Positions 47,135 through 55,607 of a stretch of 64,000 bases of DNA are shown here, in pieces. Position 1 is the first letter of the stretch, and the number at the start of each line of letters is the position of its first letter. This stretch comes from Streptomyces capitiformicae. Lineage in GTDB: Bacteria; Actinomycetota; Actinomycetes; Streptomycetales; Streptomycetaceae. The notes beneath the pieces are model-generated. The model was not told the DNA's origin and made no database searches. It worked only from the letters and a program-made list of their open reading frames with translations. A program made the translations under genes and the position numbers. The DNA lies in assembly GCF_002214185.1 (NCBI RefSeq), contig NZ_CP022161.1:248001-312000 (forward strand). Direction: 5' to 3'.

Positions 47135-48699
47135 TTCGCCATCCACACCTGGTCGATGAACATCCGCTGGAAACCGGGCCCGTCGGGCAGTCCGGTCACG
47201 CCGCGGGCCGCAAGGTCCAGCCCGTCGCCGGTGCCCCACACGACGTAGCCGCCGTCCTTCCACAGGTCCCGCTGGATGTCGGCGAGCAGGGTGTTGCGCC
47301 GGTCGGCGTCGAGCGTTCCCATGGCCCGGGTGAAGCCGGTGTCGAACTTCTTGTTCTTCCAGGCGGTTTCGTTGGTCGGGGAGGTGGAGAGCAGGCCGAC
47401 CCGCGCCAGGTCGGGGAAGGAGATGCCGCCGTAGTAGCCGGTGTAGAACGTCTTCTTGGCGTACACGGCGGTCCAGTAGGTGTCGGCCGGTTCGACCTTG
47501 ACGTTGGCCTTCACGCCGATCTCGGACAGCTGCCGCGCGTACAGGGTGGCCGCGGTGTCCATGCCGGGGTACGCGGTCGTGGTGTGCAGGGTGATGGTCA
47601 ACCCGTCGGCGTGACCCGCTTGTTGGAGCAGTTCTTTGGCCTTCGCGACATCGCGGACGCGCTGCGGCAGATCGCCGGGGTAGGAGGGGTCGTACGGGGT
47701 GGGCAGGTCGTTGGCGATCTGCCCGTAGCCGAGGAAGACCGTGTCCACGAGGGCCTTGCGGTCCGTGGCCAGACGGAACGCCTCTCGGACCCGCGGATCG
47801 TCGAAGGGCTTGGTGTCCATCCGCATGATGAACGGATACTCGGTGACGCCCTTGCGTCGTACGACCTGGAGGCCGCCGCTGTTTCCCGCGCTCTTGACGG
47901 CGGCGGGGCTCACGCTTCCGGCGACGTCGGCCTGCCCCGAGGTGACGGCGTTGGCTCGGGCCTGGGGGTCGGCGATGGCCTGGATCTCTATACGGTCCAG
48001 ATGCGGGCGCGAGCCCCACCAGCGGTCGTTGCGGACCAGTACGGCCGTCTGTGCCCCGGAGGTCCGCACCTTGAAGGGACCTGAGCCGGGGACCGTCTTC
48101 GAGAAGTCCTTCGTGCCCTCGGGGACGATGAAGCTGACGGATTCCAGGGCCTTGGCCGCCTGAGCCATGGGCGCGCGGGTGGCCAGGACCACGGTGTGGT
48201 CGCCGTCGGCGCTGGACGCCTTCATGTCGAAGTCGGCGAGCCGGCCGTAGTTCTCGGCGGACTTGTCCGCGATGCGCCGCAGGGAGTAAAGCACGTCGGC
48301 GGCTCGCACCGGGCGGCCGTCGGTGAACTGCGCGTCGTCCCGGAGCGTGAACGTCCAGCGGTTCATGGCCTTGTTCGGTTTCCAGGAGACGGCCAGTCGT
48401 GGCTTGGGCTCGCCGTCCTTGCCGGGGACGGTCAGCACGTCGTAGGCGAGGGCGAAGCGCAGCAGGTCGGATTCGTTGCCGAGGCCGCCGTGCGGGTCGT
48501 TGCTCGCCGTGGCGGGCGAACCGGTCACGGCGTAGCGGAGGGTTCCGCCGTCGACGGGCTTGCCCGTGGGCGCGGCGGCGTCACCGGGGCTGTCGGACGA
48601 CGAGCATCCGGTCAACAGCAGGGCCCCGGCCACGGTGAGGAGAGCGCGCCGGGTCGCAGGAATGGATTGGTGTGCGCGCGAGGGCGCGTTGAGTCTCAT
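47131..48699 (-). CDS. ABC importer substrate-binding lipoprotein, family 5 (nickel/peptide/opine type)
   Basis: A 522-residue lipoprotein. The signal peptide ends with lipobox LLLTGC. Family 5 features follow: LAVSWKPNKAMNRWTFTLRD and DAQFTDGRPVRAADVLYSLR near residue 120, then AFRLATDRKALVDTVFLGYG and AKELLQQAGHADGLTITLHT. Members bind peptides, nickel, haem or nickel/zinc-opine metallophores. In this operon, directly after the megasynthase, the likely ligand is the metal-loaded thiazoline product. True iron siderophores normally use FecB-type proteins with FecCD permeases or YbtPQ-type exporters, so this is a notable difference. Confidence 0.9.
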   Translation of the reverse strand: MRLNAPSRAHQSIPATRRALLTVAGALLLTGCSSSDSPGDAAAPTGKPVDGGTLRYAVTGSPATASNDPHGGLGNESDLLRFALAYDVLTVPGKDGEPKPRLAVSWKPNKAMNRWTFTLRDDAQFTDGRPVRAADVLYSLRRIADKSAENYGRLADFDMKASSADGDHTVVLATRAPMAQAAKALESVSFIVPEGTKDFSKTVPGSGPFKVRTSGAQTAVLVRNDRWWGSRPHLDRIEIQAIADPQARANAVTSGQADVAGSVSPAAVKSAGNSGGLQVVRRKGVTEYPFIMRMDTKPFDDPRVREAFRLATDRKALVDTVFLGYGQIANDLPTPYDPSYPGDLPQRVRDVAKAKELLQQAGHADGLTITLHTTTAYPGMDTAATLYARQLSEIGVKANVKVEPADTYWTAVYAKKTFYTGYYGGISFPDLARVGLLSTSPTNETAWKNKKFDTGFTRAMGTLDADRRNTLLADIQRDLWKDGGYVVWGTGDGLDLAARGVTGLPDGPGFQRMFIDQVWMAK

Positions 48700-48755
48700 C
48701 GTTCGTTTCGTGCTTTCCCTGTGAGGAGGCGGATGTCCGACGCGGCCGGCCCGGC

Positions 48756-51700
48756 TCAGCTGGTCTCGGGCGGCCCGGCGGATACGGCGGCGAGCGCCCG
48801 GTCGGTCAGTGCGGCGATCCGGGCTGCCGCCGGACCGGTCAGCAGCGAGTAGTGGTGTCCGTCGACGCCCACCTCGTCGACGGGGCCGGACACATGGGGC
48901 AGCCAGCCCAGGCAGGCGAGGTCGGGGGCGTCGTCGACTCCCATGCCCACTCCGGCGTTGCTCGGGGACGGCCGGGTGGCACGGAACAGCAGCAACCGGG
49001 TGTCGGGGTCGGCGAGCCGACCCGCCTTGTGATCGCCCAGGGCACGGAGGTGGCGTTCGAAGACCCCCAGGCGTACCTCGGCGGTCTCCCGGGGGCCGAC
49101 CAGGCCGGCCTCACGCAGCCGTGCGGCCACCACGGACCGGGCAGCCGGGGACGGCGTACGGAGCAGCTGGACGGCTTCGTCCGCACCGAGGCCGAGGTCC
49201 ATGTCGAGAAACGCCTCCAGCGACCGCAGATACCGCACGGCGGCGATCGTCGCGTCCTCGTCGGGGCCCGCTCCGCCGAGCGGCGTGATGCGGTCCGGCA
49301 CATTCGAGTCGATCATCAGGAGGAGATCGGTTCGCTCTCCCCGACGCTCCAGTTCGCAGGCCATGGCATGGGCGAGCGTGCCGCCCATGGACCAGCCGCC
49401 CAGGAGGTAGGGGCCGTTCGCCTGGTACGGGCGCAGGGCCGCCAGGTACTGGTCGGCCAGACCGGCGATGTCCTCGGCTGCCGTGCCCCCGGTCAGTGCC
49501 GGATCGGCGAGCGCCACGACGCGCCGCCCGTCCATGAGCAGCCTGGCCAGTTCGCCGTAGCACAGCACGTCGCCACCGGAGGGGTGGACCAGGAACAGCG
49601 GCCGGTCGGTGTTGCCGTCGCGCAGGAGCAGTGCGGTGTCGAGGTCATCGGGGCTGTTGAGGAAAGCGGGGCCGGTCGGCTGCCGCCTCGGCGGCTGCGT
49701 CGCCGCGCGATGTTCCAGGGCGGCGGGCGCCTGTCGCCCGCCTGGTTCCGCACCCGCCGACCGCCGAGCGTCGGCTTCCCAGGCGGCAGGGCTCTGAGCC
49801 AGGTGGCGTATGCGTGCGACGTACGAGGTGAACGCCCTGTCCGCCTCGTCGGTGGGCAACTCGCTTTCCAGGACGTCCCACTGGAGCAGCAGCGCGCCGT
49901 GCTGTTCGAGCACCTGATGGTCCAGCCAGGTCTGCGGTGTACTGCTCACCCCGTACACCGGAGTGCCGGCCCAGTCCAGGTCGTGGCCTCCGCCGAGCGG
50001 CCCGGACAGGCCCAGCGCGCTGGTGAACACGACGGGCACGGATTCGGTGTGCCCGGTGCGGGTGGACTTCTCGGCGAGCAACTCCAAGGCGGAGAACTCC
50101 CGGTGGTCCAGATCCTCGAAGAGCGAACGCTGTGCACGGGTGGCCGCATCGGCGAAGGAGGTGTCGTGCGACCGGTCCACCGTGTGGAGCATCAGAGAGG
50201 TGAAGTCCCCGACGACCTCGTCCGCGCCGGGCAGATCGGACGGCCGGTCGAACAGGGTGAGCGTGAGGGCGAACCTGTCCTGACCCGACCAGTCGGCGAG
50301 AGCGTCCCCATAGGCGGCGAGCAGGACGGCGGTCGGTGTGAGGCCGCGCCGGGCCGCCTCGGCCTTGAGTGACGCCCAGTCGTCCGGTTCGAGCCGTGCG
50401 CTGCGGCGTCCGAAGCGGGGACGGGTATCGGCCTCCGGGGCGCGCAGTGGCAGCGCGGGCGCACCGGGCAGGCTGTCGATCCGCGCCCGCCAGTAGGCCG
50501 CGGCGCGGGCGCGTTCCGGGGAGTCGGCGCGCTGCTCCAGCGCGGCCACGCACTCGGCGAACGTGGTGCGTACCGGTGGGAGCTGGAGCTCCGGGTCCCG
50601 GTACAGGGCGCACAGTTCACGGTCCCAGATCAGGTAACTGGCGGTGTCGCACACGAGGACGTCCACGTTGACGAACAGGCGCACGACGTCGCCGGGCAGG
50701 CGGGCCGCCCTGATGTCGACCAGTGGCCAGCGCCCGGGACGCGGCTCCCGGCGGACGAGGCGGGTACGGATCTGTTCGAGCTTTTGGACACGCTCTTCCT
50801 CGCCCAGCCCGCTCAGGTCCTGGACGCGGATGCGGTAGCGGGGCACCCGGTCCAGTACCCGGTTGCGTCCCTCGGGGGAGATGACCGCGCGGAGCATGGG
50901 GTGTCGGGCGATCACCCGGTTCCATGCCTCCTCGTAGCGTGCGGTGTCCAGGCCTGGGCAGTCGTATTCCAGGTGGAACGAGCACGGCACGTCGCCGAGA
51001 CGGTAGCCTCCCGAGCCGCCGACCCAGTAGGCGTGCTGCACCCGGGTGAGCGGGAACTCGCTCACGGCACCGGTCGGTTGCCTCGGCGCGGTGCGGGTTT
51101 CGGTCTCCGGTGGTACGGCCGGTGTTTCCGGCTCATCGCCGCCGGGGTCTGCCGCTCCGCCGGGCGCGGATATCAGGGGGGCGAGGGCCGCGACCGTGGG
51201 ACGCGTCAGCAGGTCCTGAAGGCGTAGTTCGGCTCCCCGTTCGTCGCGCAGCCTGGCCAGCATGCGGGTGGCCAGCAAGGAATGACCGCCGAGGGCGAAG
51301 AAGTCGGCGTCGCGGTCGGTCACGGGGAAGCCGAGCAGTTCGGACCACAGAGCGGCGAGCACTTCTTCGGCGGCGCCCCGGGGCGCGGATCCTGCCTGCT
51401 GCGAGGTGCCGCCCGATGCCTCCCGGCCCGGTGCGACGGTCGGGACGTCTGCGGTACGGCCGGCCAGATCGGCCGGAGACACCGCCAGGGACGCGGGGGC
51501 GCGGCCCTCTTCGGCGAGGCTGAGCAGCCGGTCCACGGAGCGCATTCCGTCCCGCAGACCGATCGAATGGCGTGAGGCGACCACCCGTTCGGTGCCGCCG
51601 GGGCCTATCCGCCAGCCGTCCCAGGCCACGCTGGTCCAGCGCTCGCCGGAGCCCTTCCGTTCGGCGTCCTCCCGTTCGGCCAAGGCATCGAGAAAGCGGT

Positions 51701-54700
51701 TGGCCGCGGCGTACGGGGCCAGTCCCAGGCCGCCGACGAAGGTGGTGGCCGACGACATCAGCAGAACGTTCGCGGGGCGCAGGTCGTCAGGCAGCCCGCG
51801 CAGGGCGGACCGCAGCGCCATCGCCGCCGACACCTTGGCCCGTGCGTGCGCTCGTACGGTCTCCTCCTCCACGGCACGCAGCGGGGCCACCGCGGCCGAG
51901 GCCACGACACCGGCCGCGTGCACCACCAGGTCGAGTGGCCCGTACTGCTGTGACACGGTCCGCAGAAGGGCGGCCGTGGCGTCGGGGTCCGCCGCGTCGA
52001 CGGCCCGTACGTCCAGTTCGACGCCGTCCTCGCGCAGCCGCCGTACGGCCCCGGCCCGCTCGGCCTGCGGGGTTCCCGGTACCGGGTCGGAGGGCAGTCC
52101 GTCGCGGCCGGTGACGATGACTCGCCAGCCGTTGCGTACGAGATGAGCGGAGAGGGCCATGCCGACGTCGCCGAGTCCGCCGATCACGACGGCGGTTCCG
52201 CCGGGCCGCGCCCGTTCGGATGCCGTGGGGTGCCAGGGCGTGACGCCGCGGACCCAGCGGTGTCCGCCGCGGTATGCGGCCTCCACACCGCTCGGCTCGC
52301 CGTGAGCGAGGGCAGCTGCCTCCACGCACACTTTCCGGGCGTCCTCGCCGCGTGCCGGTCCGGCCGGGAGGTCGAGGGTACGCCAGCGCAGTCCTGGAAA
52401 TTCCTGGGCGAGGACGCGGGGCACGGCCAGCGATGCGGCGCCCTCCGGTATCGGACGGTCGCCGCTTTCCACGTGGTGCGCGCCCACACTGACGTGGAGC
52501 AGGCGGGCGCTGCCGGCCCAGGGGGCGGCGGCTCGCGCAAGCCGCGCGTACCGCAGCACCGATTCGGTGACTCGGTCGGCCGGATCGGCGGACGCCTCCT
52601 CGTGGGCCCGGTCGTCCGTGTGCTCGCCGTCCTCGTCATGCGTGTCGACGAGGACCAGGCCCACACAGGGCAGTGACGGTTCGGCGGCTGCCTGCGCGAG
52701 GGTGACGGGCCGGGCACCGGCGGCGGCGAGCTCCTCGCGGACCTTGCTCAGCAGCGGTGAGTCCGGGTCGCCTTCGACGAGCCAGCGGCCCTCCAGTCGC
52801 TCGGGTGCGTCGACGGGCGGCGTCCGGTGCCACACCGGCACCTGGAACGGCTCCTCCTCGTCGGGTTCGGCGGCGATCGCGTACGGCATGGGCGTGTGGC
52901 CGGGCCGTACGTCGTCGGGCTCGTCGATCCACAGGCGCCGCCGGTCGAAGGGCAGACCGGGCAAGGCGATCCGGCGCCGGCCGGGCCGGTGGAGGGCCTC
53001 GGGGGCGAGCCGAATGCCGTGGGTCCACAGTTCGCCCGCGGTTGTGAGCAGGGCGGCCCGTGCTCCACGGCGCTCGTCGCGCCCCGGCACGGTGGGCAGG
53101 GTGGCGACGACGTTCGCCGCCCCGTGCTGGCGGACGAGCTGCAACAGGCCGCTGCCGGGACCCGCTTGGACCACGATCGCCGGTCCCGTGCCGAGCGCGG
53201 TGGTCAGGGCGTCGGAGAACCTGACGACGGACCGCAGATGGGGCACCCAGTGCTCGGGCCCGGGCGGGGTCAGCAGCAGCTGTCCGGTGAGCGTCGTGGC
53301 GAGCGGCACGGCCGGGACCGTGGGTACGGTCGCCTCGGCGGCGGCGCGCAGCGCGGGCAGCACCGGATCGACCAGCCGCGAGTGGGCGGCCGCGTCCAGG
53401 TGCAGCCGTGCGGTGTGGACGCTCTCGGCGGCCAGCCGGCGCTCGAGTGCGGTCACCGCCTCGGCGGGTCCGGAGACCACGCAGGACCGTGGCGCGTTCA
53501 CCGCGGCCAGGTCCAGGTCCGGATGGTCGCCGAGCAGCTTCACGACCTGGTCCTCGGGCAGGGCGACGGTCAGCATCGCGCCTCCGCCCGCGGTGCGGGA
53601 CATGCCGCGGGAGCGCACGTCGACCAGGGTGACGGCATCCGCCAGCCGGAGGGCTCCGGAGGCGACGGCGGCCGCGTATTCGCCGAGGCTGTGGCCGATG
53701 AGCGCGTCCGCCTCGATGCCCCAGGAGAGCAGCGTGCGCGCCGTGGCGAGCGAAACGGTGAACAGTGCCGGGAGCCCGTTCACGGGATCCCGCAGCAGCT
53801 TCCCGGCATCCTCGTCCGAGGGATCCGCGGCCAGGAGTGGGACAAGACCAGGGCCGGTGCCGTCGCCATGCCCGTCGAAGAGCTTGGCACACTCCTCGAC
53901 CGTGCGGGCGAACTCCGGCTCCTCGGTGAGGAGTTCACGCCCCATACCCGGGTACTGGGCGCCGCCGCCGGGGAAGGCGAAGACGATTCTCGGCCGCGTG
54001 GGCGGGACGGCGCGCCGAGACGCGGAGGCGAGGGCCCGGTGGGTGTCGCCGGGCGTCTCACCGAGCACCGCGGCGGCCCGGTGGGCCTGTTCGCCGCGGC
54101 CGGTGTGCAGGGTGTATGCGGCGTCGGCGGTATCGACGTCCGGCTGGTCCAGGGCAGTGGCCGTGGCGCCGGTCAAACGTTCCAGAGCGTCGTCGCGGTG
54201 CGCGGACAGCAGGACCAGCTGGGGACGGTGGTCGGCGGGGGCCATGGTGCGCTGTGGCGCACTCCCCAGCACCACGTGGCAATTCGTGCCGCCGATACCG
54301 AAGGAGCTGACGCCCGCGTAGCGAGGTCCCGCCCATGAGTCGGCATGGTGCGGCACGGTGAACGGGGAGTTCTCCAGTTCGAGATCGGGGTTCAGGGGCA
54401 GGGCACCGAGGGAGGGGGGAAGCACGCCGTGGTGCAGCGCGAGCACGGTCTTGGCGAAGCCGGCGATGCCGGCCGCCGAGTTGGCGTGCCCGATGTTGCT
54501 CTTGACGGAGCCGAGGGCGCACCACGCGGGACCGTTCTCGCCGAAGACCCTCTTCAGGGCCGCGAGTTCGACCACGTCGCCGAGTCGGGTGGCGGTTCCG
54601 TGGGCCTCGACGTAACTGATCGTCCTCGGTGTGACGCCGGCGAGGGCGAGGGCTTCGGAGATCGCGCGTGCCTGTCCGCGCGGGGACGGCGCCGTGAAAC

Positions 54701-55607
54701 CGGTGCGGTCCCCACCGTCGTTGTTCACCGCGGACCCGTGCAGGACGGCGAGGACCGGGTCGCCGTCGGCGAGGGCGTCCGCCAGGCGGCGCAGTACGGC
54801 GACGCCCACCCCCTGGCTGTGCACGATGCCGGTGCCCTCCGCGGAGAACGGGCGCACTCGCCCGTCGGCCGAGAAGATTCCGTCGGGGACATGGAGGTAG
54901 CCCCTGCCCTGCGGGACGATCAGCGAGGAGCCGCCGGCCAGGGCGGTGTCGCACTCCCCCGCCAGCAGGGACTGCGCCGCCAGATGGATCGCCACGAGCG
55001 AGGTGGAGCAGGCGGTGCCGACCGAGATCGCCGGTCCGGTGAGGGCCAGCCGATGGGCGACGTGCAACGGCAGGTAGTCGCCGACGCCCGAGATCGCCGC
55101 TTGGAGACTGCCCACCGGGTCGGCGGCGGAGTCGGCGTAGCGGCGGGCGAGGTGACGCGTCAGGTAGTCGCTGTGGGCCGCACCGGCGAAGACTCCCACG
55201 GCACCTGCCCCGACGCCCGATCCGTGCCCGGCCCGTTCCAGCGCCCGCCAGCACGCCTCCAGGAACAGTCTCTGCTGAGGATCCATCAGGGCGGCCTCGG
55301 CATCGGTGAGCCCGAACGGCTCCGGGTCGAACAGGTCTTGGCCGTCGATCAGTCCACTCACCGGCACATGCGCCGGGTTGCGCCGCAGCCGGGCCGGCAG
55401 ACCGCTCTCGGCCAGCTCCTGCTCCGTCTGCCGGGTCAGCCCGCTGCGTCCAGCCGCGAGCAGGTCCCAGAAGGACTCGGTGTCCGGGGCGCCCGGGAAA
55501 CGGCAGTCGAGGGCGGTGACGGCGATCAGTTCGTCGTCTCCCCGGTCCACCGCCCGCGACGGGTAACTCTGTTCGGACGGACAGCTCTGTTCAGGGGACT
55601 GGGTCAT
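48756..55607 (-). CDS. HMWP1-like PKS-NRPS megasynthase KS-AT-KR-ACP-Cy-TE
   Basis: 2283 residues. KS about 28-450 (Cys in GTACSTSLVAIH, His in YVEAHGTATRLGD and KSNIGHANSAAG). AT about 540-850 (LIGHSLGEYAAAVASG; AAAHS at the specificity loop). KR about 1130-1330 (GGLGDVGMALSAHL; active-site LAPYAAANRFLD). ACP serine in LGGHSLLATRM (about 1441). Cy about 1516-1950 with perfect DVLVCDTAS. TE about 2000-2275 with GWSMGG (about 2069) and DGHHYS. Compared with yersiniabactin HMWP1 it lacks both MT domains and has no PCP between Cy and TE. It adds malonyl-derived carbons, reduces the keto group, and should condense and cyclise a cysteine supplied by a carrier in trans, then release the product. 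ATG overlaps the upstream stop. Confidence 0.93.
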   Translation of the reverse strand: MTQSPEQSCPSEQSYPSRAVDRGDDELIAVTALDCRFPGAPDTESFWDLLAAGRSGLTRQTEQELAESGLPARLRRNPAHVPVSGLIDGQDLFDPEPFGLTDAEAALMDPQQRLFLEACWRALERAGHGSGVGAGAVGVFAGAAHSDYLTRHLARRYADSAADPVGSLQAAISGVGDYLPLHVAHRLALTGPAISVGTACSTSLVAIHLAAQSLLAGECDTALAGGSSLIVPQGRGYLHVPDGIFSADGRVRPFSAEGTGIVHSQGVGVAVLRRLADALADGDPVLAVLHGSAVNNDGGDRTGFTAPSPRGQARAISEALALAGVTPRTISYVEAHGTATRLGDVVELAALKRVFGENGPAWCALGSVKSNIGHANSAAGIAGFAKTVLALHHGVLPPSLGALPLNPDLELENSPFTVPHHADSWAGPRYAGVSSFGIGGTNCHVVLGSAPQRTMAPADHRPQLVLLSAHRDDALERLTGATATALDQPDVDTADAAYTLHTGRGEQAHRAAAVLGETPGDTHRALASASRRAVPPTRPRIVFAFPGGGAQYPGMGRELLTEEPEFARTVEECAKLFDGHGDGTGPGLVPLLAADPSDEDAGKLLRDPVNGLPALFTVSLATARTLLSWGIEADALIGHSLGEYAAAVASGALRLADAVTLVDVRSRGMSRTAGGGAMLTVALPEDQVVKLLGDHPDLDLAAVNAPRSCVVSGPAEAVTALERRLAAESVHTARLHLDAAAHSRLVDPVLPALRAAAEATVPTVPAVPLATTLTGQLLLTPPGPEHWVPHLRSVVRFSDALTTALGTGPAIVVQAGPGSGLLQLVRQHGAANVVATLPTVPGRDERRGARAALLTTAGELWTHGIRLAPEALHRPGRRRIALPGLPFDRRRLWIDEPDDVRPGHTPMPYAIAAEPDEEEPFQVPVWHRTPPVDAPERLEGRWLVEGDPDSPLLSKVREELAAAGARPVTLAQAAAEPSLPCVGLVLVDTHDEDGEHTDDRAHEEASADPADRVTESVLRYARLARAAAPWAGSARLLHVSVGAHHVESGDRPIPEGAASLAVPRVLAQEFPGLRWRTLDLPAGPARGEDARKVCVEAAALAHGEPSGVEAAYRGGHRWVRGVTPWHPTASERARPGGTAVVIGGLGDVGMALSAHLVRNGWRVIVTGRDGLPSDPVPGTPQAERAGAVRRLREDGVELDVRAVDAADPDATAALLRTVSQQYGPLDLVVHAAGVVASAAVAPLRAVEEETVRAHARAKVSAAMALRSALRGLPDDLRPANVLLMSSATTFVGGLGLAPYAAANRFLDALAEREDAERKGSGERWTSVAWDGWRIGPGGTERVVASRHSIGLRDGMRSVDRLLSLAEEGRAPASLAVSPADLAGRTADVPTVAPGREASGGTSQQAGSAPRGAAEEVLAALWSELLGFPVTDRDADFFALGGHSLLATRMLARLRDERGAELRLQDLLTRPTVAALAPLISAPGGAADPGGDEPETPAVPPETETRTAPRQPTGAVSEFPLTRVQHAYWVGGSGGYRLGDVPCSFHLEYDCPGLDTARYEEAWNRVIARHPMLRAVISPEGRNRVLDRVPRYRIRVQDLSGLGEEERVQKLEQIRTRLVRREPRPGRWPLVDIRAARLPGDVVRLFVNVDVLVCDTASYLIWDRELCALYRDPELQLPPVRTTFAECVAALEQRADSPERARAAAYWRARIDSLPGAPALPLRAPEADTRPRFGRRSARLEPDDWASLKAEAARRGLTPTAVLLAAYGDALADWSGQDRFALTLTLFDRPSDLPGADEVVGDFTSLMLHTVDRSHDTSFADAATRAQRSLFEDLDHREFSALELLAEKSTRTGHTESVPVVFTSALGLSGPLGGGHDLDWAGTPVYGVSSTPQTWLDHQVLEQHGALLLQWDVLESELPTDEADRAFTSYVARIRHLAQSPAAWEADARRSAGAEPGGRQAPAALEHRAATQPPRRQPTGPAFLNSPDDLDTALLLRDGNTDRPLFLVHPSGGDVLCYGELARLLMDGRRVVALADPALTGGTAAEDIAGLADQYLAALRPYQANGPYLLGGWSMGGTLAHAMACELERRGERTDLLLMIDSNVPDRITPLGGAGPDEDATIAAVRYLRSLEAFLDMDLGLGADEAVQLLRTPSPAARSVVAARLREAGLVGPRETAEVRLGVFERHLRALGDHKAGRLADPDTRLLLFRATRPSPSNAGVGMGVDDAPDLACLGWLPHVSGPVDEVGVDGHHYSLLTGPAAARIAALTDRALAAVSAGPPETS

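Noticed and set aside
47135..48019. N-terminal extension of the DppB-like permease to 617 residues
   Set aside because: The extension is a shadow of the lipoprotein gene; the GTG at 47134 overlapping the upstream stop gives the normal permease length.
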